NCBI RefSeq assembly: GCF_022664535.1
Contig: NZ_JAKUJY010000013.1
Coordinates: 1-64,000 of the forward strand
Length of the DNA stretch: 64,000 nucleotides
Direction: 5' to 3'
Source: Sphingobium trunci
GTDB lineage: Bacteria > Pseudomonadota > Alphaproteobacteria > Sphingomonadales > Sphingomonadaceae
Below the pieces are notes generated by a model. That model saw only the letters and a program-made list of their open reading frames with translations, did not search any database and was not told the DNA's origin. Shown piece after piece: positions 46,623 through 55,522 of this stretch. Each line of letters begins with the position of its first letter. Position 1 is the first letter of the stretch. Made by a program: the position numbers and the translations under genes.

Positions 46623-47846
46623 TTAGCTGGCCAGCGAGAGCGCGGTCGCGCGGCTGCCGGGGGTGCGGTACTGGCGCGGGCCAAGGTCGAGGCGGAAGGG
46701 CGAAAGGCGATCGGCCGGGGGCGTCTGCTCCTCGCCGATGATGAAGACGCGGCCGGTGCGGCCGGTGCCCTGCGTCCCGCCCGCCTCGTCGGTCCAGCGA
46801 TATTGCGCGTCGAACGCGATGAGCGGGATCAGCAGGGCGCGCTGGCCCATGGGGATCGCCGCGATCTGCTGCGCGTCGAGGCGCAGTTCGCCGCTCAATA
46901 TCTGGGTTTCGCCGGGGGCGATGGCGACGGCGGAGTGGACCGGCAGGCCGGTTTCCCCGGCGAAGAAATGCTCGAACAGCGCCTGCTGCTGGGCGTCGGC
47001 GTTGGCGATCAGGCTGCGGATGAGGATGTCCCCGGCCGGGCGGGTGCCGCGATTATGCACCCTGAGCGTATAGCCGATGGTCGCGCCCATCAGCGTCAGG
47101 CGGGCGGCCTGTACCTCCATGGCAAGATCGAGCCAGGGGCGGTCCGTGGCCGGTTGTACCGGTTCTGGCCTGGGCGCGGGAGGGACCGGCGCGGGGGTCG
47201 GCTGGGGGCGCGGGGCCGGAGATGGTTTCGGCGCGGCTTGGGGAGCGGCCTCATAGGCCGGTTCCTCATATTCTTCCGGCTTGCGGCGGCGGAACCAGAG
47301 GAAGGTGCCGACCAGTGCGGCGGCAGCGGCGGCGGCAATCCATGGCCAGCGGGAGGCGGATTCTTCGGCGGGTGCCAGCGGGACGGTTTCGGGCGCGGCG
47401 GGCGCGGCGGCATTTTCCGCGGGAGGAAGCGCCTGGTTTTCGACAGGCGCGGGGGCGGTTTCGCCCGGCGCTGGGGCTAGGGGTGGCGTCTCGCTCTTCG
47501 GGAGGGGGCGCTCCTGGGACGCGCCGGCTGTTCCTGCCGGTGCGGGGCGGCGTTGCGGCTGCTGCGGCGCGGGCTGCGGCGCCGGGGTGGCGGTGGGCTG
47601 GCTGGCGGGCGGCGGCACCTGGATCGTCGGCAGCACGACCGGCGGCGGAACGGCCGTGGCGGGCGCCCCCCGGAAGATGTCAAGCTCCGGGCCTTGCCTG
47701 TTCGTGTCGGTCTGCGGCTTGTGCTGGGGCAGGTTGAACACCGGCTCCGCGCCGTTTTCCTGCTGGGCGAGGACGGGCGTGGCCAGCAGCAGCGGCGCGG
47801 CGAACAGGAACGAAAAGCGAGACCCCATGAAGTGCAGCCAAGGCAT
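46623..47846 (-). CDS. Pro-rich single-pass membrane protein, unknown function
   Basis: About 407 residues from ATG 47846; 47828 (MGSRFSFLF) is an equally likely start. Layout: signal peptide (FSFLFAAPLLLATPVLAQ), a long Pro/Ala/Gln-rich region, a membrane helix (WPWIAAAAAAALVGTFLWF followed by RRRK), a second Pro-rich linker, and a C-terminal beta-type domain from about residue 240 (RLTLMGATIGYTLRVHNRGT, then FRLDLGPRQYRTPGSR). The C-terminal domain resembles a family in sphingomonads that I cannot name. It lies 62 bp upstream of sseA on the same strand. Confidence 0.72.
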   Translation of the reverse strand: MPWLHFMGSRFSFLFAAPLLLATPVLAQQENGAEPVFNLPQHKPQTDTNRQGPELDIFRGAPATAVPPPVVLPTIQVPPPASQPTATPAPQPAPQQPQRRPAPAGTAGASQERPLPKSETPPLAPAPGETAPAPVENQALPPAENAAAPAAPETVPLAPAEESASRWPWIAAAAAAALVGTFLWFRRRKPEEYEEPAYEAAPQAAPKPSPAPRPQPTPAPVPPAPRPEPVQPATDRPWLDLAMEVQAARLTLMGATIGYTLRVHNRGTRPAGDILIRSLIANADAQQQALFEHFFAGETGLPVHSAVAIAPGETQILSGELRLDAQQIAAIPMGQRALLIPLIAFDAQYRWTDEAGGTQGTGRTGRVFIIGEEQTPPADRLSPFRLDLGPRQYRTPGSRATALSLAS

Positions 47847-47930
47847 GGCGCCTGTTGAACCTCCAATGAACGAAAGGCAAGAGGGGCGGGGCGATGACAT
47901 ATGGCGTGCAATCGCGTAGATGGCCTGCCC

Positions 47931-48389
47931 ATGACTGACATGCCGACTCCGCTTCATCTGGGGCAGACCAGTGCCCTGCCCACGCGTCCCGAAGAGGCCG
48001 TGCTGGACTATGTGCCCAATCCCCGGCCGGGCAAGCCCTATCTGGTGCGCTTCACCGCGCCGGAATTCACCTCTCTCTGTCCGGTGACCGGGCAGCCCGA
48101 CTTCGCGCATATGGTGATCGACTATGCGCCCGCCGCGACGATCGTCGAATCCAAGTCGCTGAAGCTGTTTCTGGGTTCGTTCCGCAACCATGCGGCTTTC
48201 CATGAGGACTGCACGGTCGGGATCGGCGAGCGGCTGTTCACCGAGATGCAGCCGCTCTGGCTGCGCATCGGCGGCTATTGGTATCCGCGCGGGGGGATAC
48301 CCATCGATGTGTTCTGGCAATCGGGCGAGCCGCCCGCCGGGCTGTGGCTGCCCGCGCAGGACGTGCCGGGCTATCGCGGGCGGGGATAA
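47931..48389 (+). CDS. queF: NADPH-dependent preQ0 reductase
   Basis: 152 residues from ATG 47931 (another ATG at 47940). It is the short, unimodular QueF: catalytic Cys in [20 protein letters not shown] with the following Asp, and the QueF motif [20 protein letters not shown]. It reduces 7-cyano-7-deazaguanine to preQ1 for queuosine in tRNA. No preQ1 riboswitch was noticed upstream. Divergent from the Pro-rich gene. Confidence 0.95.
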   Translation: MTDMPTPLHLGQTSALPTRPEEAVLDYVPNPRPGKPYLVRFTAPEFTSLCPVTGQPDFAHMVIDYAPAATIVESKSLKLFLGSFRNHAAFHEDCTVGIGERLFTEMQPLWLRIGGYWYPRGGIPIDVFWQSGEPPAGLWLPAQDVPGYRGRG

Positions 48390-48410
48390 GGCACCCTGCG
48401 CCCCCGCATC

Positions 48411-48439
48411 GCCATCCCGGTCTTGGCCGGGATGACGGC
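48411..48439. repeat. REP-like hairpin
   Basis: GCCATCCCGG, TCTTGG, CCGGGATGACGGC: a near-perfect palindrome just after queF. A related sequence beginning GTCATCCCGGCGCGAGGACT (48536-48568) lies 120 bp on, before the aminopeptidase gene. These are of the common CGTCATCCCGG...CCGGGATGACG kind of alphaproteobacterial dispersed repeats. Confidence 0.6.
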
Positions 48440-48597
48440 AGCGCTCTGTTTGACAAACGAACAATGATGTTCGACCAACGACATGCACGGCGGGACGCCC
48501 CGCTTGACCGGTGGAACGAAAGGGGCGATCCCCCTGTCATCCCGGCGCGAGGACTTGATCCCCGGCGCCGTTCCAACGTGTCGGAGTTGCGAACCTC

Positions 48598-51246
48598 ATG
48601 CCCTTTTCGAAAATCTTGCCCCTGATGCTGGCGGCCGCGCCCATTGCCATGGCCATGCCCGCGCTGGCGCAGACGGCGGCGCCCGCCGGTCCCGCGGCCG
48701 GTGTCACCACCCAGTTGCCGCGTGGCGCCGCGCCCAGCCATTATGCGATCCAGATCACCCCGGATGCCGCAAACCTGAAGTTCAGCGGCAAGGCGGCGAT
48801 CGACGTCACCGTGGCGCAGGCGATGCCCGCGCTGGTGCTGAATGCCGCCGATCTGACGGTGAGTTCGGTCACTCTGACGCCCGCCAGGGGCAAGGCGGTG
48901 AAGGGAACCGCCAAGGTCGATGCGGACGCGCAGACCGTGACCTTCGATTTCGGCAAGCCCATCCAGCCGGGCAGCTATACGCTCGCCGTCGACTATGCGG
49001 GCGTCATCAACACGCAGGCGAACGGACTGTTCGCGCTCGACTATACCGACAATGACGGCAAGGCGAAGCGCGCCCTCTTCACCCAGTTCGAGGCCCCGGA
49101 CGCCCGCCGCTTCGTGCCGAGCTTCGACGAGCCGAGCTACAAGGCGACCTTCGACCTCAGCGCGGTGGTGCCTGCCGATCAACTCGCCGTCAGCAACATG
49201 CCGGTCAAGAGCAGCGCCGACGCCGGGTCGGCCAAGAAGCTGGTGACCTTCGGCACCAGCCCGAAAATGTCGTCCTACCTGCTGTTCTTCGGCCTGGGCG
49301 AGCTGGAGCGTGCGACCAAGATGTCGGGCGCCACCGAGGTCGGGGTGATCACCGGCAAGGGCAATACCGGCAAGGCGCAGCTTGCGCTCGATGCGTCGGC
49401 GGCGATCCTGCCCTATTATAACGACTATTTCGGCGTGCCCTTCCCGCTGCCCAAGCTCGACAACGTCGCCGGTCCGGGGCAGAGCCAGTTCTTCTCCGCC
49501 ATGGAGAATTGGGGCGCGATCTTCACCTTCGAGCGCGCGCTGCTGGTCGATCCGCGCTTCACCTCCGAAAGCACGCGGCGGGTGATCTACTCCATCGTCG
49601 CGCATGAAATGGCGCACCAGTGGTTCGGCGACCTGGTCACCATGGCCTGGTGGGATGACCTCTGGCTGAACGAGGGTTTCGCAAGCTGGATGGCGACCAA
49701 GGTCACCGACAAGCTCAATCCGGAATGGGAAATGCTGCTGTCCCGCGTCAATGGCCGCGAGCGGGCGATGAGCCTGGATTCGCTGGCGACGACGCACCCG
49801 ATCCTGCAGAAGATCCACACCGTCGACGAGGTGAACCAAGCATTCGACGACATCACCTATGAAAAGGGTGAGGCGGTCATCACCATGCTGGAGGGCTTTG
49901 CCGGAGAGGATGCGTGGCGGTCGGGCATCCGCGCCTATATGAAGAGCCATGCCTATGGCAACACCGTGACCGACGATCTGTGGAAGGCGGTCGAGGGCGC
50001 GGGCGCCAAGGGCGTGGTCGGCATCGCGCATGACTTCACCAGCCAGCCGGGCATTCCGCTCGTCAAGGTGGAGAGCGCCCAATGCCAGGGCGGTTCGACC
50101 CTGCTGTCGCTGTCGCAGGGCGAGTTCAGCCGCGACCGGAAGGACAAGACGCCGCTCAAATGGAATGTGCCGGTGATGGCGCAGACCATCGGCGGCGCGC
50201 CGCAACGGCTGATCCTGAACGGCACGGCGCAGGTCACGCTGCCGGGCTGCGGCGCCTATGTCATCAATGCGGGCCAGACCGGCTATTACCGCTCGCTCTA
50301 TCCTCAGGCGAACGTCAAGGCGCTGGCCAGGGACTTCACCAAATTGCCGTCCATGGACCAGATCGGCCTGCTGGCGGACAATTTCCAACTGGGTCTGGGC
50401 GGCTATCAGCCCATGGGGCTGGCGCTCGACCTGGTGGACGCGGTGCCAGCGAACGCCAGCCCGGCCGTACTGGCCGAAGTGCCGGGCTATCTCGACAGCG
50501 CGCACACCATGCTGGAAAGCGACAAGGCGGCGCAGGCGCGGGTCGCGGCCTATGCCTCGAAGAAGCTGAGCCCGGTGCTGGCGGGCGTGGGTTTCGACGC
50601 CAAGCCGGGTGAAGGCCCGCAGATTCCGGTGCTGCGCTCCAGCCTCGTCTCGATACTGGGCGGCATGGGCGACAAGGCCGTGGTGGCGGAGGCGAACAGG
50701 CGCTTTGCCGCGCTGGCGGGCAATCCGGCGGCGCTAGACGGGCCGCTGCGCAACGCCTGGCTGCGGATCATCGCGGAAAATGCCGATGCCGCGACCTGGG
50801 AGAAGCTGCGCGCCATGGCCAATGGGGCGAAGTCCGACCTGGAAAAGAGCACGACCTTCGCGTTGCTGGGCGCCGCCAAGGACGAGAAGCTGGCGGCCAA
50901 GGCGCTGGACCTCGCCATGACCGACGAGCCGGGCAAGACCACCAGCGCGGCGATCATCTCCGCCGTGGGATCGGAACATCCGATGCTGGCGGTGGACTAT
51001 GTGCTGGCGCACCGCGCGCAATATGAGGCGATGATCGACGTGTCGGCGCGGTCGCAGGCGATTGCGCGGCTGGGCGGCAATTCGGCCGATCCGGCGATGG
51101 TGACGAAGCTGGACGCCTATGCGACCCAGTATCTGACGCCGGAATCGCGCAAGGTGGTGGACCGCTCCATCGCCGCGATCAAGACGCGGATCGAGACGCG
51201 CGCCCGGCTGAAGCCCGCGCTGATCGAGTGGTTCTCCAAGAAGTGA
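48598..51246 (+). CDS. M1 family metallo-aminopeptidase, exported
   Basis: 882 residues. A signal peptide (LPLMLAAAPIAMAMPALAQ) is followed by the N-terminal beta domain, the exopeptidase motif SAMENWGAI at about 300-308, the zinc site HEMAHQ (His336, Glu337, His340) with Glu359 in WLNEGFASW, and a C-terminal ERAP1-like helical domain. Puromycin-sensitive-aminopeptidase type. It trims N-terminal residues of peptides in the periplasm. It is a single gene; an imperfect hairpin follows. Confidence 0.95.
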   Translation: MPFSKILPLMLAAAPIAMAMPALAQTAAPAGPAAGVTTQLPRGAAPSHYAIQITPDAANLKFSGKAAIDVTVAQAMPALVLNAADLTVSSVTLTPARGKAVKGTAKVDADAQTVTFDFGKPIQPGSYTLAVDYAGVINTQANGLFALDYTDNDGKAKRALFTQFEAPDARRFVPSFDEPSYKATFDLSAVVPADQLAVSNMPVKSSADAGSAKKLVTFGTSPKMSSYLLFFGLGELERATKMSGATEVGVITGKGNTGKAQLALDASAAILPYYNDYFGVPFPLPKLDNVAGPGQSQFFSAMENWGAIFTFERALLVDPRFTSESTRRVIYSIVAHEMAHQWFGDLVTMAWWDDLWLNEGFASWMATKVTDKLNPEWEMLLSRVNGRERAMSLDSLATTHPILQKIHTVDEVNQAFDDITYEKGEAVITMLEGFAGEDAWRSGIRAYMKSHAYGNTVTDDLWKAVEGAGAKGVVGIAHDFTSQPGIPLVKVESAQCQGGSTLLSLSQGEFSRDRKDKTPLKWNVPVMAQTIGGAPQRLILNGTAQVTLPGCGAYVINAGQTGYYRSLYPQANVKALARDFTKLPSMDQIGLLADNFQLGLGGYQPMGLALDLVDAVPANASPAVLAEVPGYLDSAHTMLESDKAAQARVAAYASKKLSPVLAGVGFDAKPGEGPQIPVLRSSLVSILGGMGDKAVVAEANRRFAALAGNPAALDGPLRNAWLRIIAENADAATWEKLRAMANGAKSDLEKSTTFALLGAAKDEKLAAKALDLAMTDEPGKTTSAAIISAVGSEHPMLAVDYVLAHRAQYEAMIDVSARSQAIARLGGNSADPAMVTKLDAYATQYLTPESRKVVDRSIAAIKTRIETRARLKPALIEWFSKK

Positions 51247-51254
51247 TGGAAAGA

Positions 51255-51278
51255 GGGCGGTGGAGCGATCCGCCGCCC
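51255..51278 (+). terminator. Hairpin after aminopeptidase gene
   Basis: GGGCGGTGGA, GCGA loop, TCCGCCGCCC: a 10-bp stem with one G-T pair starting 9 bp after the stop. There is no real T-run. Confidence 0.5.
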
Positions 51279-51350
51279 TTCATCCTGCGATCCCTGGGCA
51301 TCGGATCGCCGCTCTCATTCTTTTGTTTTGCGCGATTTCCTGACCAGTGA

Positions 51351-52466
51351 TCAATTTCGATCGCTTGGAAATCGCTCCAGCGCCCTGGCGATGTCGTCCC
51401 ACGCCACCAGCTTGAAATTCTGGGCCGCCATGGCGTTATGCCCGTCCTGCGCCACGAACAGCCCGCCCGGATAGTCCGGCCCGAAATCGCCCAGCATCAG
51501 ATCGATGCCGTCGGTCTCCTCCGACCCGCCGATCGCGCCGTCCACCACGCGGAAGCGGCCGGCATAGCTGTCGTCGCTCATCCGATAGACGGCATAGCCA
51601 TTGTCGCCCTGGCTGGACACAAGGACATAGCCATCCCTTTCCCCGATCGGCGCGATGGCGACGCCCTCCGCATCGGCGACCAAGTTCCTGCCATCGACGG
51701 CAGCGATCCTGGTGGGCGTCGTCGAGCCGGTCGCGCGGGCGTCGAAGCGCCAGAGACCAACATCCTCCTCCGCCACATAGAGGATACCGGTACGGTCATC
51801 CACGGCGCAGCCTTCCGACTGGGTGCCAAGCTTCATGCGGCGCACGATATGGCCCGCGGGTGTGGCCCCGGACGCGTCGAGCGCGACCTGGTTCACCGTG
51901 CCGTCCTTCAGGACGATGAAGGCATAGGTCGTGGCGGCGTCCCGATACAGGCAGACGCCATAGGCCTCGCCCCGGCCGCCATCGACCTTGCCCAGCGCGG
52001 TCAGCTTCGCGCTGGCCGGGTCGAGACGGAAGAGGGCGAGCTTCGCCCCGGCCACATCGTTGCGATCGCTGGCGACCACCAATATGCCGCTCCGGCCGTT
52101 GATGGCCACGCCATCGCGCAGGTCGACATTGTTCACCCGCCCCGCGTCGAGAAAATCGCGGGTCCTGCCGTCCAGGCCATAGACATACAGCCCGGCCTTC
52201 TTGTCCGTGCCCACGATCAGGCTTTGCGCGGGGTCGGCAGCGTTGCGCCAGATCGCGGGATCATCCGCCGCGTCGGCATTGGCGGTGCCGACCGGCGCGG
52301 TTTCCCCGCGCGCCGTCACGGAGACGGCGGGGGCGGCGTTGGCGATGCGGACCGCGACGGGAGGTTCCCTCCCGCCCGTCGCGCAGGCTGTCAGGGCCAG
52401 AAGGGGAAGGGCACAGAGCAGCGCCCTTTGTTCCATCCAATGCCATGCTGCCGGTCTGTCGGTCAT
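51351..52466 (-). CDS. Beta-propeller phytase, lipoprotein
   Basis: 371 residues with a lipobox (LPLLALTACATGG) so probably outer-membrane anchored. The beta-propeller phytase hallmark DAADDPAIW is at about residue 65, followed by LIVGTDKKAGLYVYGLDG, NNVDLRDGV and ADAEGVAIAPIGERDGYVLV, the calcium-binding loops of the six-bladed propeller. It releases phosphate from phytate. GGGGAAG precedes the ATG. It is divergent from a TonB receptor gene with a PHO-box-like site between them, so phosphate starvation control is likely. Confidence 0.93.
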   Translation of the reverse strand: MTDRPAAWHWMEQRALLCALPLLALTACATGGREPPVAVRIANAAPAVSVTARGETAPVGTANADAADDPAIWRNAADPAQSLIVGTDKKAGLYVYGLDGRTRDFLDAGRVNNVDLRDGVAINGRSGILVVASDRNDVAGAKLALFRLDPASAKLTALGKVDGGRGEAYGVCLYRDAATTYAFIVLKDGTVNQVALDASGATPAGHIVRRMKLGTQSEGCAVDDRTGILYVAEEDVGLWRFDARATGSTTPTRIAAVDGRNLVADAEGVAIAPIGERDGYVLVSSQGDNGYAVYRMSDDSYAGRFRVVDGAIGGSEETDGIDLMLGDFGPDYPGGLFVAQDGHNAMAAQNFKLVAWDDIARALERFPSDRN

Positions 52467-52511
52467 TCTGCTTCTTCCCCTGTTGCGAAGCGGCCCTGCT
52501 GGCGGGGCGGC

Positions 52512-52529
52512 ATGACGATTTCATGACGG
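52512..52529 (-). promoter_or_regulatory. PHO-box-like site upstream of phytase
   Basis: Read on the minus strand it is CCGTCAT-GAAA-TCGTCAT, two 7-bp direct repeats with an 11-bp period, against the alphaproteobacterial PHO box CTGTCAT-N4-CTGTCAT (11 of 14 positions). It lies 46-63 bp upstream of the phytase start. A half-site CTGTCAC occurs at 52547 facing the receptor gene. Confidence 0.5.
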
Positions 52530-52671
52530 GCGGAATGATGACGGCACTGTCACAAAGCCACCTATCCATGACATGAAACTGCAATGCGTCGGTCACGGCA
52601 CTGTAAGCCCGCGCCCCTAACGCCCCTCCATCCTTCGCATGCAAGGTGCGAAGGACAACAGGGGAACATCG

Positions 52672-55464
52672 ATGACCAACATTTCCGTGCGGCGTCACCG
52701 CCGCCGTCTGGCCTTGTGCCTGCTTGCCACCACCGCGCCCGCCGAGATCGGCACGGCCTTCGCCCAGACCCCCGCCGTCGAGGATGAAGGCGGCCAGATC
52801 GTCGTCACCGGCACGCGGCCGATCGCCGAATCCGAGGCGGCGGCGCTGGAGATCCAGAAGAATTCGGACTCGCTGGTGACGGTCGCCGCATCGGACTCGG
52901 TCGGCCGCCTGCCCGACCAGAATATCGCCCAGGCCGCCAGCCGTCTGCCCGGCATCAGCGTCGAGCGCGACCAGGGACAGGCGCGCTACATCAACCTGCG
53001 CGGATCGCCCAAGACCTGGACTACCCTGTCCTTCGACGGCATCAATGTGGTCAGCCCGGAGGGGCGCGACGCGCGCTTCGATTCCATCCCGTCGGCCATT
53101 GCGGGCCAGATCATCGTGTCGAAGGCGGTGACGCCGGACATGCCGGGCGAAACCGTGGCGGGCAATGTCAATGTCATCACCCGTTCGGCCTTCGATTATG
53201 GCGGGTTCCACATGGCGGGCAAGGCCGGCACCGGCGTCGCCGAACTGGGCGACCGCCGCGAATATGAGGCCGCCGGCGTGCTGTCCGACCGTTTCAAAGT
53301 GGGCGCGGGCGAGATCGGCGTGCTGCTGTCGGGCAGCTATTATGAACGCAACATGGTCACCGACAATTTCGAGAATGACTATGAGCGGGTGTCGCAGGAC
53401 CAGCGCCCCGGCAACGCCACCCGTTTCTGGGTGGCGGAGGCCGAGAACAAGCTCTACCGCCTGACGCGCAAGAACTGGTCGGTGTCGGGCCGCATCGACT
53501 GGAAGCCGGACGCGGACAACAGCATCTCGCTGCGGTCGGTCTACACCATCTTCACCGATGACGAGGCGCGCGACAATTACCGCTTCGACCTGGACGACCG
53601 CCAGTCGGACCTTTCCAGCAGCAGCGCCGCCTGCCCGACCACGGTGAACAGGACGCCCGCCACCACCGGCTATGCGGATGTGTGCATCGGCAACACGCCG
53701 CAAAAGGGCACCATCTACGGCATCGACATTCGCCAGCGGTCGACGCTGCGCGCCTATCGCCAGTCGGTCTTCACAAACAGCATCGCGGGCGATCATGCAT
53801 TCGGCGACGGCTGGAAGCTGAGCTGGGTCGGCAACTATACCCAATCCCGGGACGACCGTTCGGTGGTCGGCGAGGCAAGCTGGGACAGCCCGAGCACGCG
53901 CACCCTGCGCCCGACGGTCGGTTATGATTTTTCCGACCCCAATCTTTCGCGCCTGACGCTCTATCGCACGCTCCAGCTGAGCGGCCCGACCCGCTATCAG
54001 GCAGGGGCGGCGGTGACGGCGATCGACAGCTTCACCAAGCCCTTGTCCTCCTTCACCGTACTGGACGCGGTGGACACAACGAAGGCCTATACGGGCAAGC
54101 TAGTGGTGTCGCGCGAAACCGGATTCCTGGGCGGCGATGCGACCTTCAAGGCGGGTTTCCAATATGACCGCCGTACCAAGATCGCGGACGAGAAGAACAT
54201 CGTCCTGAACACGGCCAGCCAGTTCGCCACCATCGGCATCCCGACCGACTATAACCGATTCTCGCTCGACCAGGCCTTTCTGGGCCAGATTCCGATGGGC
54301 TACACCTTCCGCTATTTCGATATCAACAAGATGCGGGCGGCTTCGCAGGCGGCGCAGGCCAACTATGCCTTCACGCCGGTGACCGACAACAACTATAATG
54401 TGCGCGAGCAAGTGTTCGCCGGTTTCCTGATGGGAACGGTGAAATATGACTGGGGTTCGGTCATCGGCGGCGCCCGCGTCGAGCATATCAGGAATCGGGG
54501 CATTGCCGTGGCGACGGTTGGCTCCGCCACCGGACCCGTGGCGGCAGAGGCGGAGCAGACGCTGTTCTTCCCCAGCCTGCACCTCAACTATGATGTCGAC
54601 GATAGCAAGAAGCTGCGCCTGTCGTTCAACACCGGCGCGGCCCGCGCGGATTATGATCAACTGCGCCCCAATGTCGTCGTCAGCGACACCAACCAGACGA
54701 TTTCGGGCGGCAACCCGTCGGTGAAGCCGGAGCGCGCCTATGGCGTCGACGGCTATTTCGAATGGTATCTGCGGCCGCAGGGCTATCTGATGATCGGCGC
54801 CTTCTACAAGCGGATCGAGGATGTGCTCTATCGCCAGACCCGCACCTTCGGTTCGGATGCGCTCAACAGCGATGGGATCGACCGGTCGAGCTATGCCTAT
54901 ACCGGCATTACCAACGGCGGAAACGGCCGCATCTTCGGCATGGAGGCCGCGGCGCAACTGCAGCTGGAACCCTGGACCGAGAGCCTGGGCCTGCCCGGCT
55001 GGATGGGCGGGTTCGGCGTGTCGGCGAACCTGACGCTCAACGACAGCAAGGTGACCAAGCCCGCCATCGGCGCGATCCCGGCGCGCAAGGTGCGGCTGCC
55101 CGGCACGTCGGACCTCGTCTACAATATCGGCGGCTATTATGAGAAATATGGCCTGTCGCTGCGCCTGCAATATCAGCGCCGCAGCGCCTGGCTGGACGGC
55201 ATTGCCGACGATCTGACGGATGGCGGCGACACTTATTGGGCGGCGGATGACGAACTGGATTTCTCCGCGCGGATCGCGATCAACAGGAATTTCGAAATCT
55301 ATTTCGATGCTTCGAACCTGCTGAACCAGCCGGGCCGCCGCTATTCCGATCCGGCGAGCCTGCTGACCGCGACCGGCATCCCGACCAGGGCCGGCAGCGC
55401 CCAGACCATGGAATGGGAACGCTTCGGCCGCCGCTATACGGGCGGTGTCCGCTTCAACTTCTGA
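52672..55464 (+). CDS. TonB-dependent outer-membrane receptor
   Basis: 930 residues from ATG 52672 (AGGGGAA upstream). A basic signal peptide ends near TAFAQ. Then a TonB-box-like GGQIVVTGTRP, the plug domain (VGRLPDQNIAQAASRLPGIS, then YINLRGSPKTWTTLSFDGIN), and a 22-strand barrel ending RRYTGGVRFNF with terminal Phe. It belongs to the large TonB-Xanth-Caul (TIGR01782) group. It is divergent from phytase, which suggests it imports phytate or its inositol phosphate products. A perfect 13-bp terminator stem follows. Confidence 0.94.
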   Translation: MTNISVRRHRRRLALCLLATTAPAEIGTAFAQTPAVEDEGGQIVVTGTRPIAESEAAALEIQKNSDSLVTVAASDSVGRLPDQNIAQAASRLPGISVERDQGQARYINLRGSPKTWTTLSFDGINVVSPEGRDARFDSIPSAIAGQIIVSKAVTPDMPGETVAGNVNVITRSAFDYGGFHMAGKAGTGVAELGDRREYEAAGVLSDRFKVGAGEIGVLLSGSYYERNMVTDNFENDYERVSQDQRPGNATRFWVAEAENKLYRLTRKNWSVSGRIDWKPDADNSISLRSVYTIFTDDEARDNYRFDLDDRQSDLSSSSAACPTTVNRTPATTGYADVCIGNTPQKGTIYGIDIRQRSTLRAYRQSVFTNSIAGDHAFGDGWKLSWVGNYTQSRDDRSVVGEASWDSPSTRTLRPTVGYDFSDPNLSRLTLYRTLQLSGPTRYQAGAAVTAIDSFTKPLSSFTVLDAVDTTKAYTGKLVVSRETGFLGGDATFKAGFQYDRRTKIADEKNIVLNTASQFATIGIPTDYNRFSLDQAFLGQIPMGYTFRYFDINKMRAASQAAQANYAFTPVTDNNYNVREQVFAGFLMGTVKYDWGSVIGGARVEHIRNRGIAVATVGSATGPVAAEAEQTLFFPSLHLNYDVDDSKKLRLSFNTGAARADYDQLRPNVVVSDTNQTISGGNPSVKPERAYGVDGYFEWYLRPQGYLMIGAFYKRIEDVLYRQTRTFGSDALNSDGIDRSSYAYTGITNGGNGRIFGMEAAAQLQLEPWTESLGLPGWMGGFGVSANLTLNDSKVTKPAIGAIPARKVRLPGTSDLVYNIGGYYEKYGLSLRLQYQRRSAWLDGIADDLTDGGDTYWAADDELDFSARIAINRNFEIYFDASNLLNQPGRRYSDPASLLTATGIPTRAGSAQTMEWERFGRRYTGGVRFNF

Positions 55465-55482
55465 TTGGGTGACGGAAGGGGA

Positions 55483-55517
55483 GGGGGCGGGGGACCGGCA
55501 AGTCCCCCGCCCCCTTT
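55483..55517 (+). terminator. Terminator after TonB receptor gene
   Basis: GGGGGCGGGGGAC (55483-55495) pairs perfectly with GTCCCCCGCCCCC (55502-55514) over a 6-nt loop, followed by TTT. It sits between convergent genes. Confidence 0.85.
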
Positions 55518-55522
55518 CCATG

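Noticed and set aside
47850..47930. preQ1 riboswitch before queF
   Set aside because: No H-type pseudoknot pattern with an A-rich tail could be seen in the short leader.
48238..50505. 755-codon minus-strand frame opposite the M1 aminopeptidase
   Set aside because: Shadow frame. Its composition is low complexity and the plus strand has full catalytic motifs.
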